Positions 8,380-20,619 of a stretch of DNA of 28,521 nt are shown in pieces. Both the position numbers and the translations under genes were made by a program. Position 1 is the first letter of the stretch, and each line of letters begins with the position of its first letter. Source of the stretch: Nephromyces sp. MM_2019 (Eukaryota; Apicomplexa; Aconoidasida; Nephromycida); contig JADHZB010001409.1 of the NCBI GenBank assembly GCA_015657535.1, positions 6,580-35,100 on the forward strand. The letters are read 5' to 3'. The notes under the pieces are model-generated. The model searched no databases. It had not been told where the DNA came from and worked only from the letters and a program-made list of their open reading frames with translations.

Positions 8380-11300
8380 GAGAATAAAATCCGAGTTCCG
8401 TAATGAGCGCTGCATCCACAATCCGATCGCACTCGACACAACGTTAGCGTCAACCGCCAATACCCCAGGGAAGAAGAGTGTGCTTCTTGCTTTGTAGGCT
8501 TTTGGTACACGGATGGATCTTGTGCTACAACACTAGTGGGAATGCGCATACGAGTAGCTTAGCGCAAGCTATAAGTTGTAATTTCGAACAGAGCTAGCGG
8601 AGCTACCAAGAGTACTAGTAATTGTGCCATCAGTACGCTCAATGAGCAGCCGCTTGATACTCGTGGTAATCGCACCTAGAGTACCTCCATGGCCTCTATG
8701 AATATACAAAGCAAATGCAAATTCGAGTTGGCATATTTTTTGACACGCAAATGAGCAGCGTCTTTTTATTGCTAAGCATCCAGATGGATAGCCAGGAGAG
8801 TCAAGTGTAGCGACTGTGGTGTCTTCAGATGAACCCCCATAAAAAAATTGGTCATATGGTGTTTGTTCTTGATGGGAAGCGGGTGGTTGAGATTACATGG
8901 AAAAATATAGTTCGGCCCTTATTATGATATTTCATAGACTTATCAAGGTGCAAAAACTCATAAAATTATAGAACAGGGGTACCCGTATCAAGGTTTTGCA
9001 AGATAGCGACTCACTGTGATGTTCTACGCCCAGCAACACTCTTGTATACCACACAATGCTTTAACTACTGCAAACACTAATAAAATATCAGAATAACTTT
9101 AGTAGTACCTTTAGTAAATAACAAGTCCACAAATACTTTACCCCTATATATTTTTTCTAGCTTATTGGGCTCAGCGTTGTAAGTGGCTGCTTCACATGAA
9201 AAAATATGCACAAATGATTCATTTTTTTCATTGAATATATCGCTGTCTTCTGCTGTCTACTTGCTTGGAGCAAGGGAGACAATGAGAATCACATACATAT
9301 TGAAGATTTAAAAAAGGTTTGAATTTCCTGAGCACGAAACCCTTAATCGCTGCATCCAGCTATGAACTCAAACACTTTGGTGATCATAACTTGGTAAAAT
9401 GAAAATACTTTTTGTGCGCAAGAACTTCACGATTTAGCTATTTATTGTATAATAGCTAGATACCAAGTTTTTCAGCGCATGTAAGCAAACGCTCACTAGC
9501 CAAGATTCCTTGTGTTCGGTGATGTTGGTCTTTAGGACTGCGTTGGTTTGTAGTACAAACTTTGGCCTTATTTTAAAAGATTTTCCGATAGCTTTCAATT
9601 GGTATGTGAGTGGCTAAATTAAACAATTAATAAACTCATCATGGGTCCTTATTGCCGAAATATTACGAAAAACCCGTAATCAGCTATTTCCCAACTGTAA
9701 TTCAGTCCCAAAATTTCACCATAATGCTGGTAAGTGCACGATGTATGTATGAATGTATAGAGCTTGATCATATACTAACGTTTTTCCAAAGTCTTTCACT
9801 GGAACGTGATGTAGCTAACATACTTTTTACCTAAACAATGATCTGATCAATCGCGCTCCGAAACTTCTCCTTAGGCTCCTGGGAGCCTGAAATTGACTGG
9901 GCAGGCTGCAGCCTACCGGTTGATTTTTTCGTAAAGGCACTAATCCTGCTTGCCTCCCCATTATCAATTTTCTGCTTTTGTATTTGTAAGCTGATGCAAG
10001 TCGTTGTCTAACTTAATTTCACACGGTTATGCTCGGTAATTACTACGTGGGCTCAGAGCAACATGGGCATCATTGGCTATGGCTCTACATCTATCCTATG
10101 TGATTTGCAATGGGGCACAAGATTTAAGGTCAAAGCGCTATAGCTGAAGTGTCAACTCAGATTTTCAAATATTACTACAAAGTGTAAAAGATGTACTGTT
10201 TCCCCTTAAGTATAGAAATATTTGATTTGTTGTTGAAATGCCAAAACTCCAGGACTTCTTTGAATGTACAACATGCTTCACTTGTCCAGCAACAGTTATG
10301 TGACCATTTTTTTTTGCACGATGCCGCTCATGGTATGCTTTATTTTTCAGGAATATCCCACCGACTTCCATGTTTTATTTTATGTGTGCAGCCATGTCCT
10401 CAGTATTCGCACACACGAGGTAAGATACTGTGGGGGTATGTTGTTAGCAACGTTCGAGCGTTTCATTGATGGCAGCATCAACAGTGCCCTGTTCTGCTAC
10501 GTTCCCTCAATAAAAAATTGTAGGCCATTCTAACGTGTATTGTTAGGTGCGATTTGCTTACCTGTATTTTAAGTTACAGTGGGAGTTACAGTATGCTGAG
10601 AGAGCGGTGTTATTTCAGCCTTCTGCGCAAGCGTGAATGTACAAGGTGTAAAAATCGCTGCAACTTATGCACGCTAGACCCCCTTAAAAAGCCCAAAGTA
10701 CTAATCAAACCCATCTTTAAAAACAAGTGCAATAAAGAATTTGGATAAAGTCGTTTACAACAAGCTAGCGCCAAGTAGATTCCCATGGGACTACTTATCA
10801 CAAGCAGAATAAGCTGATTTGTGATTGTCATGGATTCGTCAGCCTATAAGATGTCTTTAACCATAAGCACAACAGCATGGGTTGATATTTTTGATTCGAC
10901 GATACAGAAAGCAAGTAGCAGCAGGCGATGTACGGGTAAACACGGTGTTGTGCTTTTCATATTTTCATTGCTTAGGAATACACCTTTTCTAAACGGATGC
11001 TGATTTTCTCGGTCAGTTTCCTGCCTGATTATAGCGGTCAAATGATGGAAAGTTACATAGCTGTAGAATCCGAGAACAAAAAAAATCGCAAAGATTAGAG
11101 AGCTTTGGTTGCTTCATTTTTTCTATCGCTACTTACCTGTGAAGTGAATTAATATCTGAGCAGACAAAACCGTAAGCTGCAACCTGTGATGATTTGGTCC
11201 TTGTTACACCCAGCGTTTTGTTAGGCATACTTCATTATTGTAATGGAGCACTGGACTCAACAATTGTACATGCAAGTGCAGGATGCTCAAGTTATGGGAC

Positions 11301-12372
11301 TCTGCTATATGTTTGAAGCGCATAGCATTTGTGAGTTTGCCCTGGCATTATTGCAGGAGTTTGTAGATGGTGCTGTTGTAACGGCATTGTAAAGCACCAC
11401 CGGAAAAACCCCCCTGATTCAAACAGAAACGGCAGAATTCAGGAATATTAAAAGCAAAAAATCTATAATTTATATTGCCCAATATTTTAACTCAGGAACA
11501 ATATAAATTATGACATCAGCCCAAGCCGCTGCAGAGCGTAGCACACTAAAAACTGCTTGTGAACGCGTAGTTGGTCGTACGAGCAGTATCAGGGTGGGTG
11601 TAGCTTTTCGAAAGATGTCAAGCAAGGGTATCTGCATACAGCGTGAAGCCTTTACTTTGGCTTAAAATATTAAGGTGGCAAGTATTCTGACTACACACCA
11701 GGAGAAAATTATATTATCAAAGTTATTCTTTATATCGTTAGCTTTTGCAGCAGTAGGATAGGTACCCAGCAATCATCTCATGTGCTAATGCGGTCCTTAG
11801 ATCATGCTCGCTTGAATAATGCAGTCTTGTCTGCAAGGTGCAGATTTTGCACATGCTTTTTTGTGTGATAATCAAAATGATGCCGTTACAAGACGGAGAA
11901 GGGTAAAGCTAGAGCGCATCGTGGATTTTCCTCGGCAAGGAAGGCAGTAGGGTGTTTTTGAAGGTAGCCTGGCATGGGAATTGCAATAAACTTTAACAGC
12001 TCCAGAAATAGGAAAAACAAAGCATGCAGCCATTAGCGAACGGTAAAAGAAGTTTGCAACGAAATAGAGGTAGAAATGGGGAGGGCAGTTCTAGGAGAAT
12101 ATTGATTGACTTTGCTTTCAGTACTCAAGTTAGTTGTCTTAACAAAAGGTTGGTTAGCACATTTTGTACGTTACATTTGTGATGCGCAACATCATGCGGA
12201 AGCACCCAGAAGAGTTAAGCAATAGCACCACATAGTTGATATCCTCAGATGCATGAATACGGAAAACAAAAGTAAATGCCTAGGGAATTTGAAATAGGCG
12301 GGATTTAGTTTGAGGGAAGGTCAGAAATGAAGGTGTCATGATTTTTCTGCCAAGCAGATCGCGGAATTGGGG

Positions 12373-12394
12373 CGGGGTATACTACGATACCCCG
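12373..12394. other. Perfect 8-bp hairpin
   Basis: CGGGGTAT and ATACCCCG flank a 6-nt loop. The hairpin lies about 110 bp past the 3' end of tRNA-Ser and well beyond its terminator, so it is not needed for tRNA termination. Function unknown. Confidence 0.6.
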
Positions 12395-12502
12395 GTATGA
12401 TGCTATGCTGTTTTGAGCGGGGGCACACTATTGCAAGTACTTACTCAACAGGTGACACTGAGGCATTACCGGGGGCGTGGTGACGCAAGTGGCCTGCATG
12501 AG

Positions 12503-12506
12503 AAAA
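12503..12506 (-). terminator. Pol III T-run terminator of tRNA-Ser
   Basis: TTTT on the minus strand follows the discriminator base directly. This is the minimal Pol III stop signal. Confidence 0.75.
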
Positions 12507-12588
12507 CGACAGCGGCAGGATTCGAACCTGCGAGGGGAAACCCCAGCAGATTTCTAGTCTGCCGCCTTAACCTCTCGGCCACACTGCC
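12507..12588 (-). tRNA. tRNA-Ser (AGA)
   Basis: This is an 82-nt class II tRNA on the minus strand. The acceptor GGCAGTG/CGCTGTC has two G-T pairs and discriminator G, as in serine tRNAs. The D arm is GCCGAGAGGTTAAGGC. The anticodon stem GCAGA/TCTGC holds loop CTAGAAA, with anticodon AGA at 12553-12555. The long variable arm has a GGGG-TTT-CCCC stem, and the T arm is GCAGG TTCGAAT CCTGC. There is no intron. It would read the UCN serine codons, with A34 presumably edited to inosine. The B box GGTTCGAATCC matches the consensus exactly. Confidence 0.96.
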
Positions 12589-15500
12589 TGATGATGCTCG
12601 TCGCCGCCGCATAGTCAATTATCGGCCACAAATAAGCTACATTGATGAATTCCTCGAAGCTTGTGGAGGGAAGAAAATATTATTCCCTGTCCTGCTACAG
12701 TATAGCTTGCCCCGGAGCTTGCAGCATACGGTAATCTAGGCGGACACAAAACGTAAGCTGAGGCTATCGATATTTCGGCATGAGAACTGTTTGATAGCGT
12801 ATGAAATATGCTTTCTGCACAGCATCGGCATATAGAAAGCATGAGAGCCTGTGAATGATACTCGAAAACACTGCCAGCGGTGTGTACACCACATTCTCAT
12901 TATTTTGCTTGCGGGAAAATTAGTGCAACAAGGATTGATGAATTAATTTTACCATCAAACCAGTAACTCTTCGTTTCTAACCCGTGTTGCCTGGAAAAAA
13001 GAGCTCCGTGTAAACCATTTTTATTGAACTTTGGCTGCTTAGCAATTCTACCAACGCGAAACGAAAATGCGGATTTATCTGCAAAAGTTCACTGGAATCT
13101 ACAATTACTACGCATCATTTAATAAGTAAACTATTAAGTCTTTCTACTATTTTGCTTTTTTGTCGTATCATCATTCAAATGGGTGATAGCGATAAAAATT
13201 GAGATTATGCAGTGTCTCCCGTGATAGACCGGTCATTACAAGTATATGCAGTACTCTATTGTCCCCAATAAATGCACGGCGTGCATTGTGCATGCCATCT
13301 TGACGCCAGTAAGAGCATACAGTTTTGACCTCAGTGCCCTCCTTGTGATTCCTAAATTTTATGAACTTAATCAGGGCGGTTTTCTCCCTACTTCTCAATT
13401 AATCTCTAATGTTAGTAATATGATCACTACAAAATATCAACTCTAGGCCGATAGCAAGCGTGTCTGGTTGCACCCACGAGCTTTTTGCCACAATTGCCTA
13501 CTTGCGTGTATATCCCTGAAGGCGGGCTTAACAGTGTACCGCTTAAAATGTACTGTGGTTCTTCGCGATTAAAGTGCAACACCAGACACAGGTTCTATTT
13601 TACTGATTTTTCATCGAGCATGACCCTCCTTATAAATTAAAGCATTACTGGCTTTTAGGAATAATCACGCGTAATCACCTTAGTTGCATTATCGAAGGAA
13701 AATCGGAAGCCCGAAGTGCACCAGGGTTAGCTTCATGGGATTCAAGCAGCTTATTATCATCTAAGCTCCCATACACCCTGTAGTGCGCAACGTAGATGTG
13801 GCAAGGCTCGAAATACATCGCATGCACTTCATTCCAACAAAATTTGCTAACCTGGAATGATAAACCTGCATCATGTGCTTCAATGTAAACTCACCACTTG
13901 TATTAGTATTTCCAGGATCATCCATGTCCTCATAGTATCTCTTGCCTGCCAACTCCTTACTCAAGAACTACATAAGAGACACCGAGTTGTACAATAATTG
14001 CATCATGTGGCCCCAAACAATGAGCTGCTGATTTGCATCAGGCGCTTCATTAGTCTAAACCCTTGTACGCCGTATTCCTGAAGTAGCCGCAATGGGTTTG
14101 ATCGATTGGATAGGTAATTATCAGTCTCAGCTTACTGCGCAACTCATCAAGTTCAACAATAATCCTATATTTTTGTTTGGTTTCCTTATGGCGAAAAATC
14201 AGGTGCTTTCAGCCATGCTATTTTGATCGAAAAGCTCACTTTAAAAGACTTACAGATTCTCATTATTGGTAATAATTCCATGATACCCTCGTCTTGTTCA
14301 GCGATATGCAATGTGACAGTAGTATTAATCCTGGACAATGTTACTTTGTGTGATCATTTTCAACTTCAATGGAAAAACCTGATTAATATCGAAACTGCAT
14401 GAAATTTACTTGCTGGGCAACTGATTGATGCTTTAAAAAAGCTAATGCGCTCATATGCTGTGTGACGTCATAAGTTTCCACCCCATCGTACTTGAAATAG
14501 TGACTGTGGGTCAGGAATTACGGTGCTTCTACCTGTAACACGTTCTTCAGTTTTCCACCATTTGATGCAAGTCTTTCTCAATGCTGAAAATAAAGCAAGC
14601 GAGAATGAAAATCTTATTAATTTAGGTAGAAAATGGAAGAACGCGCGCACTACCGAAAATATTAAAAGCCTTTTTTATGTTGAAGTGCCTAGCGTTTGCA
14701 GGAAAAACAGTATCTCTGTTAGATACATAGCCAAGGGGAGTGTGCACGTTGAGACATATCATTCCTTTTCTATACCTACTTCTATATTAGGGATAAATAT
14801 CTTCCCCAAAAAAGGACGTTGCTGCAAACAAAAGTAAAATACAAATATAATTGTTCCAGATAATTTTTTTTTTGATGCTAGTAAAGAATCGATGAAATTT
14901 TTTGAGTTTTTCAACAACAGCAAAGATTAATGCGGTTGCTGGGAATTCGGCGCTATCCATGAATTACCCAGAGTGGGCATGAAAGTCGAATGATAGGACA
15001 AGGTTTTCTGGAGAGATAAGCAGTCTAGGGACAAACTCCTTCACAGGAGATTTAAAGGCGAGAGTGAACCCTTGGGTGTCTCGATATGACGATAGCAATC
15101 TACGTGATTGCTTTCCCTGAGTTAGAAGATGCTTAACTTCCTACTTACTGAAAGCTGCAGACTACGAAATATACTAGAAACGTCGATTAAGTACATCCGT
15201 GAGATTCTGGTGGCTTGGCTGTTGCCGCCATAGTTTTCAACTCGAGCCATTTTTGTATTTTAGGTGTTTTAAATTGGGTTGATACATGCAGAAGTTTTTC
15301 TCATTTGTGGTATAGCTTTGCAGGCTCCTGCGGGTTGTTGCTAACGCATGAGCCAAACTCTTACGGTGCGAAGTATAGTAAAGAGTGCACATTATCGTTA
15401 AACTTATAGAAGAAAAAAGATTGGAATGTCATGGCATTTGCCACAAACTAATTCAATTTGAAAGCCAGTGATAATACGCATCGTATCGTTTTCCGACCAT

Positions 15501-18500
15501 ATTTTATATTTATAAACAATGAATGTTCTAGTAAATTGAGAATTTAAGCTACATTATGGCTTGATTCTCGTAGCGTTAGTGCTGAAGATATTGCATCACA
15601 TAAGCAGCTATTGGATGAGCTTTACTGCGCTTACTTCTCTTAATATCATCATTACCAGATTGATGAGGACTCTACTCAGGTTTTTCCCTTTGTAAACCCA
15701 GATAATCAACGCTTAACACACGCAGCACAGAATGTGATTCGTTCCACTTCACGCGTGGTAAAATCGAGGAGAAATGAAGAATTTTTTTTGCAGTGACGTA
15801 CGGTTGAGTTCACCACAACATCCCTATCATGTGCTGTCTAAGCCAGTTATTCTATGGCGTGGAAATTTAATAGACCATAGGCTGCACAATGAGCTGCAAC
15901 GTATCAGGATGGGCACATAATATCTGAAGTACGACACAATGACTCGATATATAAAAAAGTACTCCTGACTCCATTTTCTATAAAGACTCCTATGAATCCT
16001 TTGGCGATTGCTATTTCTTCTTGTATTTCAAATCGGCCATAACGGCGAAAGACGCTGATTATGGGGAAACCGGCGATTGTTATCATACAAATGGACTTGC
16101 TACATTCAAACAAAGATACCAGCTGCATGATCCTTAAGACACAAGTTTTAGGCCAACAACGCAGGAAGCAAAGTAAAATAAAGTAAATTGATGGAGAACT
16201 TGCCTATTTGAAATGGTATTCAAGGGTTATAATCGAGTATCCTCTTTTCGAGCAACGTAAGTAATATACACATCCAAAGAGCTGGGAATGGATAAAGGAA
16301 AGAAGCCCATCACTCATATTAGCATGCAATACAAATTGAAATGTGGGGTAAAATTAATAAAATTAGCCGCAAAAAAACATATTCTGATACATTTTAGCCC
16401 AAGAATATTCAGAAGCTTCCCAAAAGCATGGTTTTGACTAGGCATTGAGCTTACCGTAGTATTTACGTATTTCAAATACTTGCGTTGGCCAGAGCTTTAT
16501 TGAAGCCCCATCATCTGAGTGTATCCGAATTCGTAGCAAAGGTAGGTTTTCTCTGTTTCACTAAATAAAGAAAAGACTGATGAAGTTAGACACGTAATAT
16601 GGGAATCCTTATGAAATAAGCATTTGTTTAGGCCCAAACGAACCCCGTCTGTACTACCCATCAAAAGCCTGTGGCCACGTTTACTGATATCCAGAATTTT
16701 TCTATCCATGGCTTCCTAGCAGTTCTCTGCTTTTACTGTATTAAAGCTTCATTAAACTTGGACATTTCCTTGCACAGTACATAGTGGACAAATCCGGCAT
16801 TACCTGAGTTCCCCGCTCTATTGTCTGATACCCAGCTAAACCCCTATTGCTATTTTTCATGTTTGCCTTACCTTTTGAGATGTACTAAGTAACGCCCGTG
16901 GTATTTTTGACTGTGGTTACGCTATTAAGAATGAATTTTCCAAGAAAATTTGAATTCATAGCGGGTAATCTTATAGGATGAGCCTAGCTCAATCTTAACC
17001 ATCAAAATATGCCAGAGAATAGTCTACCAACGGTGAAATATCCGGCGGATAATTGCACAATTGTATATGATGTAAAAGGAGCAAAAAAAAGTTTAAGTTG
17101 ACTTTCTGTAGCAGCAAACCATCCAGCTATGAAATCATAAGAACTCTAGCTTTTATCTCCTTATAATTACAGCCAGAAGCAACTATAAGTACTCGCGTTT
17201 CTGCTATTGAAAAATCTCCACTTTACAAAATATTTTCTTTTTTGCAGCCAGTACAATATAGCGCCGTTATCTCTACTACAGGCAACTCCAGGTAAGCGTG
17301 TTACAATACCTGATCAGGGAATCAGTTACCCTTTAAAAAATTTGTGCTGTCGGTACGGTTCATACCATAATGGAAAGCAGAAATACAAAAAATTCTGATG
17401 CGATAATAATTTGTTCTGGCCGGCGTAAAGACGCAGTTAACACTTACTAAATATAGATGAGCGTTGTGCTTCTGGATTCAACTACAAAAAAGCAAAGAAG
17501 CCTCGTTTTAGCATGGTGGACAGATAATGGCAATAAATAAGCCCGCGCTTAATTGAGGCTAACGACCATTCTATGTACGTTCTCAACGGAAAGGTCCTAA
17601 CCATTTTAATCCACTTTTACAGATAATTACATACATGCGTGAGACAGACGCTGTAGAAATACGCAGTGCCAAAATGAGGCCATTTTTTTTTCTAGAGCCA
17701 CGTAACTGCCGCTTACAGCTAGCTGCGAAAACTCAACGAAATTCGAGAAATCCGCTGAAAAAATCGAAACTTCCGAGACAACAACATTCTCTAAACAGAA
17801 CCAGAGGAAAAAGCAATCTGCTGCACACAAACTCGTTCTAGCGAACGAAGATTTGAATTATAGAGCAGTTTCTGCACCAGTGAAGTGTCGTATAGAATCT
17901 GCTGTGACAGAACAATAATAGATTCATATAATCAAATTCCAGGATATATCAAAGAGCTAATAAAGCCTGAAACCCCAATAAAAACTTAAGTTATAAAAGG
18001 CAAGGTTCATTTAGCTTATGGCTGCCCAAAACAAGTCCCACCGAGAGGCACTCAACGAAATTCACAGTTGCCATAATTCGGCTACATGGGGAAGTCCCCT
18101 TCTAATTTCCTCTGCTTTGGTAGAGGATGACCTGCATTATAATTTCCAGCGCATTTAGTAGCTTTTCTATCCTGTAAAACAGTTCCTTCATGCCAGCAAT
18201 TGTGTTGCAGCTCCACAGTTGACTAAAACAGTCGTAACTACTCCTCCTCGTATAAAATAAAATCTCCAAACCCCCCGATGCAATACCTTCCTGCCTATAC
18301 CGCACGCATTTTAAGACTTTAGACTAAAGCAATTAAAGTATATAATTGTAATTTATACTCCTTGTATAACATTCCATCTCTAATCCCGGTGCAATAATCT
18401 CCTCCTGTGATTTATCAGATGTCAAACTTAAAGAGAACTAGCTGTATAAGCTACTATTCTTGCCAATTTTTTTTGTTGGGGACACAATAGTTACCTGTTA

Positions 18501-19078
18501 CTGTTGTTTCTCCCTGTTCCTTAAACATTGATAGCTAGTAAAAACATAATGCCATAAAGTAAGATATAAGTATTAAGCCTAAAACTTACAACTTGAAAGA
18601 AATTAGCACAGCATGAGTAGGAGTCGTATGATTTATAACGTATCCTACGACTCAAAAAAGCTCACTCATTTTACCCTTAACAATAAACTCTTCGACTTGG
18701 TAACTCCAGCTCATTTTGCCACTCCTGCTTAGCTCCTTATGAGTAGCAGAGTTTGGTCCCACACACAACCCATGGTGCTTACTTATGACCCCTTCCTGCG
18801 ACGCTTTACACCGGGAGTACTCCATAGTTGCTGCCTGGAATTGGCAAGCATTGCTGAATATACGCCCCTGTACCACCCAATAGTCACTACTCGGTGATCC
18901 GAGCAACCTCTGTTTATGAAGTACTTGGCAAGAGCGTGCGCTGCTCTCATCCCAAGTGTGCCATCGCGGAAACAAATATACACAACACACGGCGGTTAAC
19001 TTGATGCTGCTCATCCCTGAACTCACTGAAATTACTGCTAGATGGACCCACGAGGAGTCATCGAACTAACCACTTTCA
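12589..19078. other. Non-coding or unassigned spacer
   Basis: This is about 6.5 kb with no recognisable gene. The largest open frame is 124 codons on the minus strand (18652-19026), with no known motif or repeat. Other frames of 60-105 codons are scattered over both strands. A minus-strand patch at about 13895-13960 (RYYEDMDDPGNTNTSG) is followed by a GTGAGT donor-like site but stands alone. There are no rRNA, snRNA or transposase signatures. Long TG/CA runs are absent until 18757. Confidence 0.5.
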
Positions 19079-19432
19079 GATATCCCGTGTACGAAGCCAA
19101 ATCCAAATAATCTGTGCGTGCGAAGCTAAGTTCACATATCCCGTGTGTGTAGCTAAGTTCACATATCCCGTGTGTGTAGCTAAGTTCACATATCCCGTGT
19201 GTGTAGCTAAGTTCACATATCCCGTGTATGTAGCTAAGTTCACATATCCCGTGTGTGTAGCTAAGTTCACATATCCCGTGTGTGTAGCTAAGTTCACATA
19301 TCCCGTGTGTGTAGCTAAGTTCACATATCCCGTGTGTGTAGCCAACTTCACATATCCCGTGTGTGCGAAGCCATATCCATATCCCTCCGTGTGCGAAGTC
19401 ACGTTCGGATATCCCATGTGCGGAGCGCAATG
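19079..19432. repeat. 27-bp tandem array (about 12 copies)
   Basis: Eight contiguous units of exactly 27 bp run from 19133 to 19348 (unit CACATATCCCGTGTGTGTAG + CTAAGTT). A ninth, diverging copy begins at 19349, and decayed copies lie on both sides (19079 onward and about 19376-19432). Core units are nearly identical (one has GTATG for GTGTG; the eighth has GCCAAC for GCTAAG), so the expansion is recent. Because 27 is a multiple of three and the unit lacks stops in several frames, long frames open on both strands: CVAKFTYPV repeats on plus, YTHGICELS and NLATHTGYV repeats on minus. I see no independent evidence of translation. Confidence 0.95.
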
Positions 19433-20619
19433 TACGCCCTCCAAAGTCGCAGCGCATTCGCCAAGAAAAAGCATCTTTTCGGTATACCTCAAACCTTGGG
19501 TGTGTGCTTACCCCATCAACTGACTTTCTGTGCTAACAAGCTGATAACTTCCCGGAGCTGCAAATTTGTAATGCGAACTTAAACCTGGTATACCGACAGC
19601 GCGTAAAAATATAAACACCGCCGCCAAGTATTTTCAGCCTGAGGATTGTATGTGCAAAATAAAAAAAAGATTAGTAGTTGCTTTGAAGCATATACTTTAC
19701 GCCCCACCGCGTAGTGCATACGAGTGAACGGGACGGCCGACCTTACCAAGTAGATTGTTAGTTGATACATCGTGCGAGCCCATCAGATTATTTGCGCAGA
19801 AAATGCAGCTAACGTTTGTAAGCAGATTTTAACTTTAATTTTTCTTAGCTTGGAATCTCGAGAGGACGGGCGCAAGGAAGTAGGAAGATTTTTACACTTT
19901 ACTTGAGGGTCAACTTGTGAAGCGCTAGACGGTTTGTCTTGTCCTCTGGTTGTATCCATTCGCTCAACGGAGAGCAATACTTAAGATATTCTTGGAAAGG
20001 TTGGGCATGCGAATAATATGCACAATCTCGAACAATGTGCTTCATGGCTTCTTTAGTAGAATGAGTTTACGGCTTGCCGCGAACTCATTCTTTTCTATGT
20101 TTTTTTGGATGGGTGCGAAATGCGTGATTCTGTGCCTGAAGTGCATTTTTTCGGCGTGTTATGAAGCTTTTTGACGATGCGCATGATTTGCCTGGTATAA
20201 GAAGCAGCCTTTCCCGTGTGCAGTTGGCTTCACTGCTTGAGATGTAGCTGTTTCTTTGTCAAGGGCGTGTTTATGCGTGTTTTTGCTGGTGATTGCGTAT
20301 GTGAAGGTTGTAATTGTGTAATTTTACCAAAATTTGGGTATACAATTGCGATTATCTCATCTGATTTTAATTCCCGATGTTAGTTGTAGTCTTTGAAAGG
20401 GGAGATTTTCACTCTGAGGATGTTAGCTGTGTTTTGTGTAGATTTGTTATGATTCATTGTATCTGGTGACTGTTGAGTGCAATGTTTTTGAAGCAGTTGA
20501 TGATTGTACATAATTTTCGTTGTGCTCGCAACTTTGATACGTATTGCGGCTATTAACTCGTTTGGATCAGTTTATGATGCTGGTATATATTGACTCGTCC
20601 ACATTAATTATGAGTATGT
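19433..20619. other. Spacer with rising TG content on the plus strand
   Basis: There is no recognisable gene. Short open frames on both strands have no motifs. From about 20170 the plus strand becomes rich in GTGTG, TGCGTG and T runs, like the sense strand of the GLDC introns. Part of this stretch may be rightward-transcribed, possibly intronic or 5' to the 171-codon frame that follows. Confidence 0.4.

Larger units (their letters stand above)
7535..12502. other. Non-coding or unassigned spacer between the tRNA genes
   Basis: This is nearly 5 kb without a gene I can support. Overlapping minus-strand frames at about 7831-8549 and plus-strand frames at 10191-10533 are short, in different phases and without motifs. 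A (TA)n run lies at 8360-8379. No rRNA, snRNA or transposon-domain signature was found. TG/CA repeats are sparse (one short CA run near 10410). Confidence 0.5.

Noticed and set aside
7831..8549. Cluster of three minus-strand frames, one quite basic
   Set aside because: They lie in different phases, have no family motif, and cannot be joined with good splice sites. The lengths are what a region of about 40% GC gives by chance.
11139..11160. Resemblance to a U1 snRNA 5' end (TACTTACCTG)
   Set aside because: Only ten bases match. No stem-loops, Sm site or further U1 sequence follow.
13761..13972. Minus-strand patch with RYYEDMDDPG followed by a GTGAGT donor
   Set aside because: The donor is attractive, but no upstream or downstream exon can be joined, and the next acceptor would give an implausibly short intron.
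18652..19026. 124-codon minus-strand frame
   Set aside because: No recognisable motif, no repeat structure, and no supporting splice or leader signal. It is the longest chance-like frame in the gap.
19038..19523. Three long overlapping repeat 'proteins' over the 27-bp array
   Set aside because: All arise from one stop-free 27-bp unit. At most one could be real, and nothing in the flanks (start context, splice sites, homology) chooses between them.
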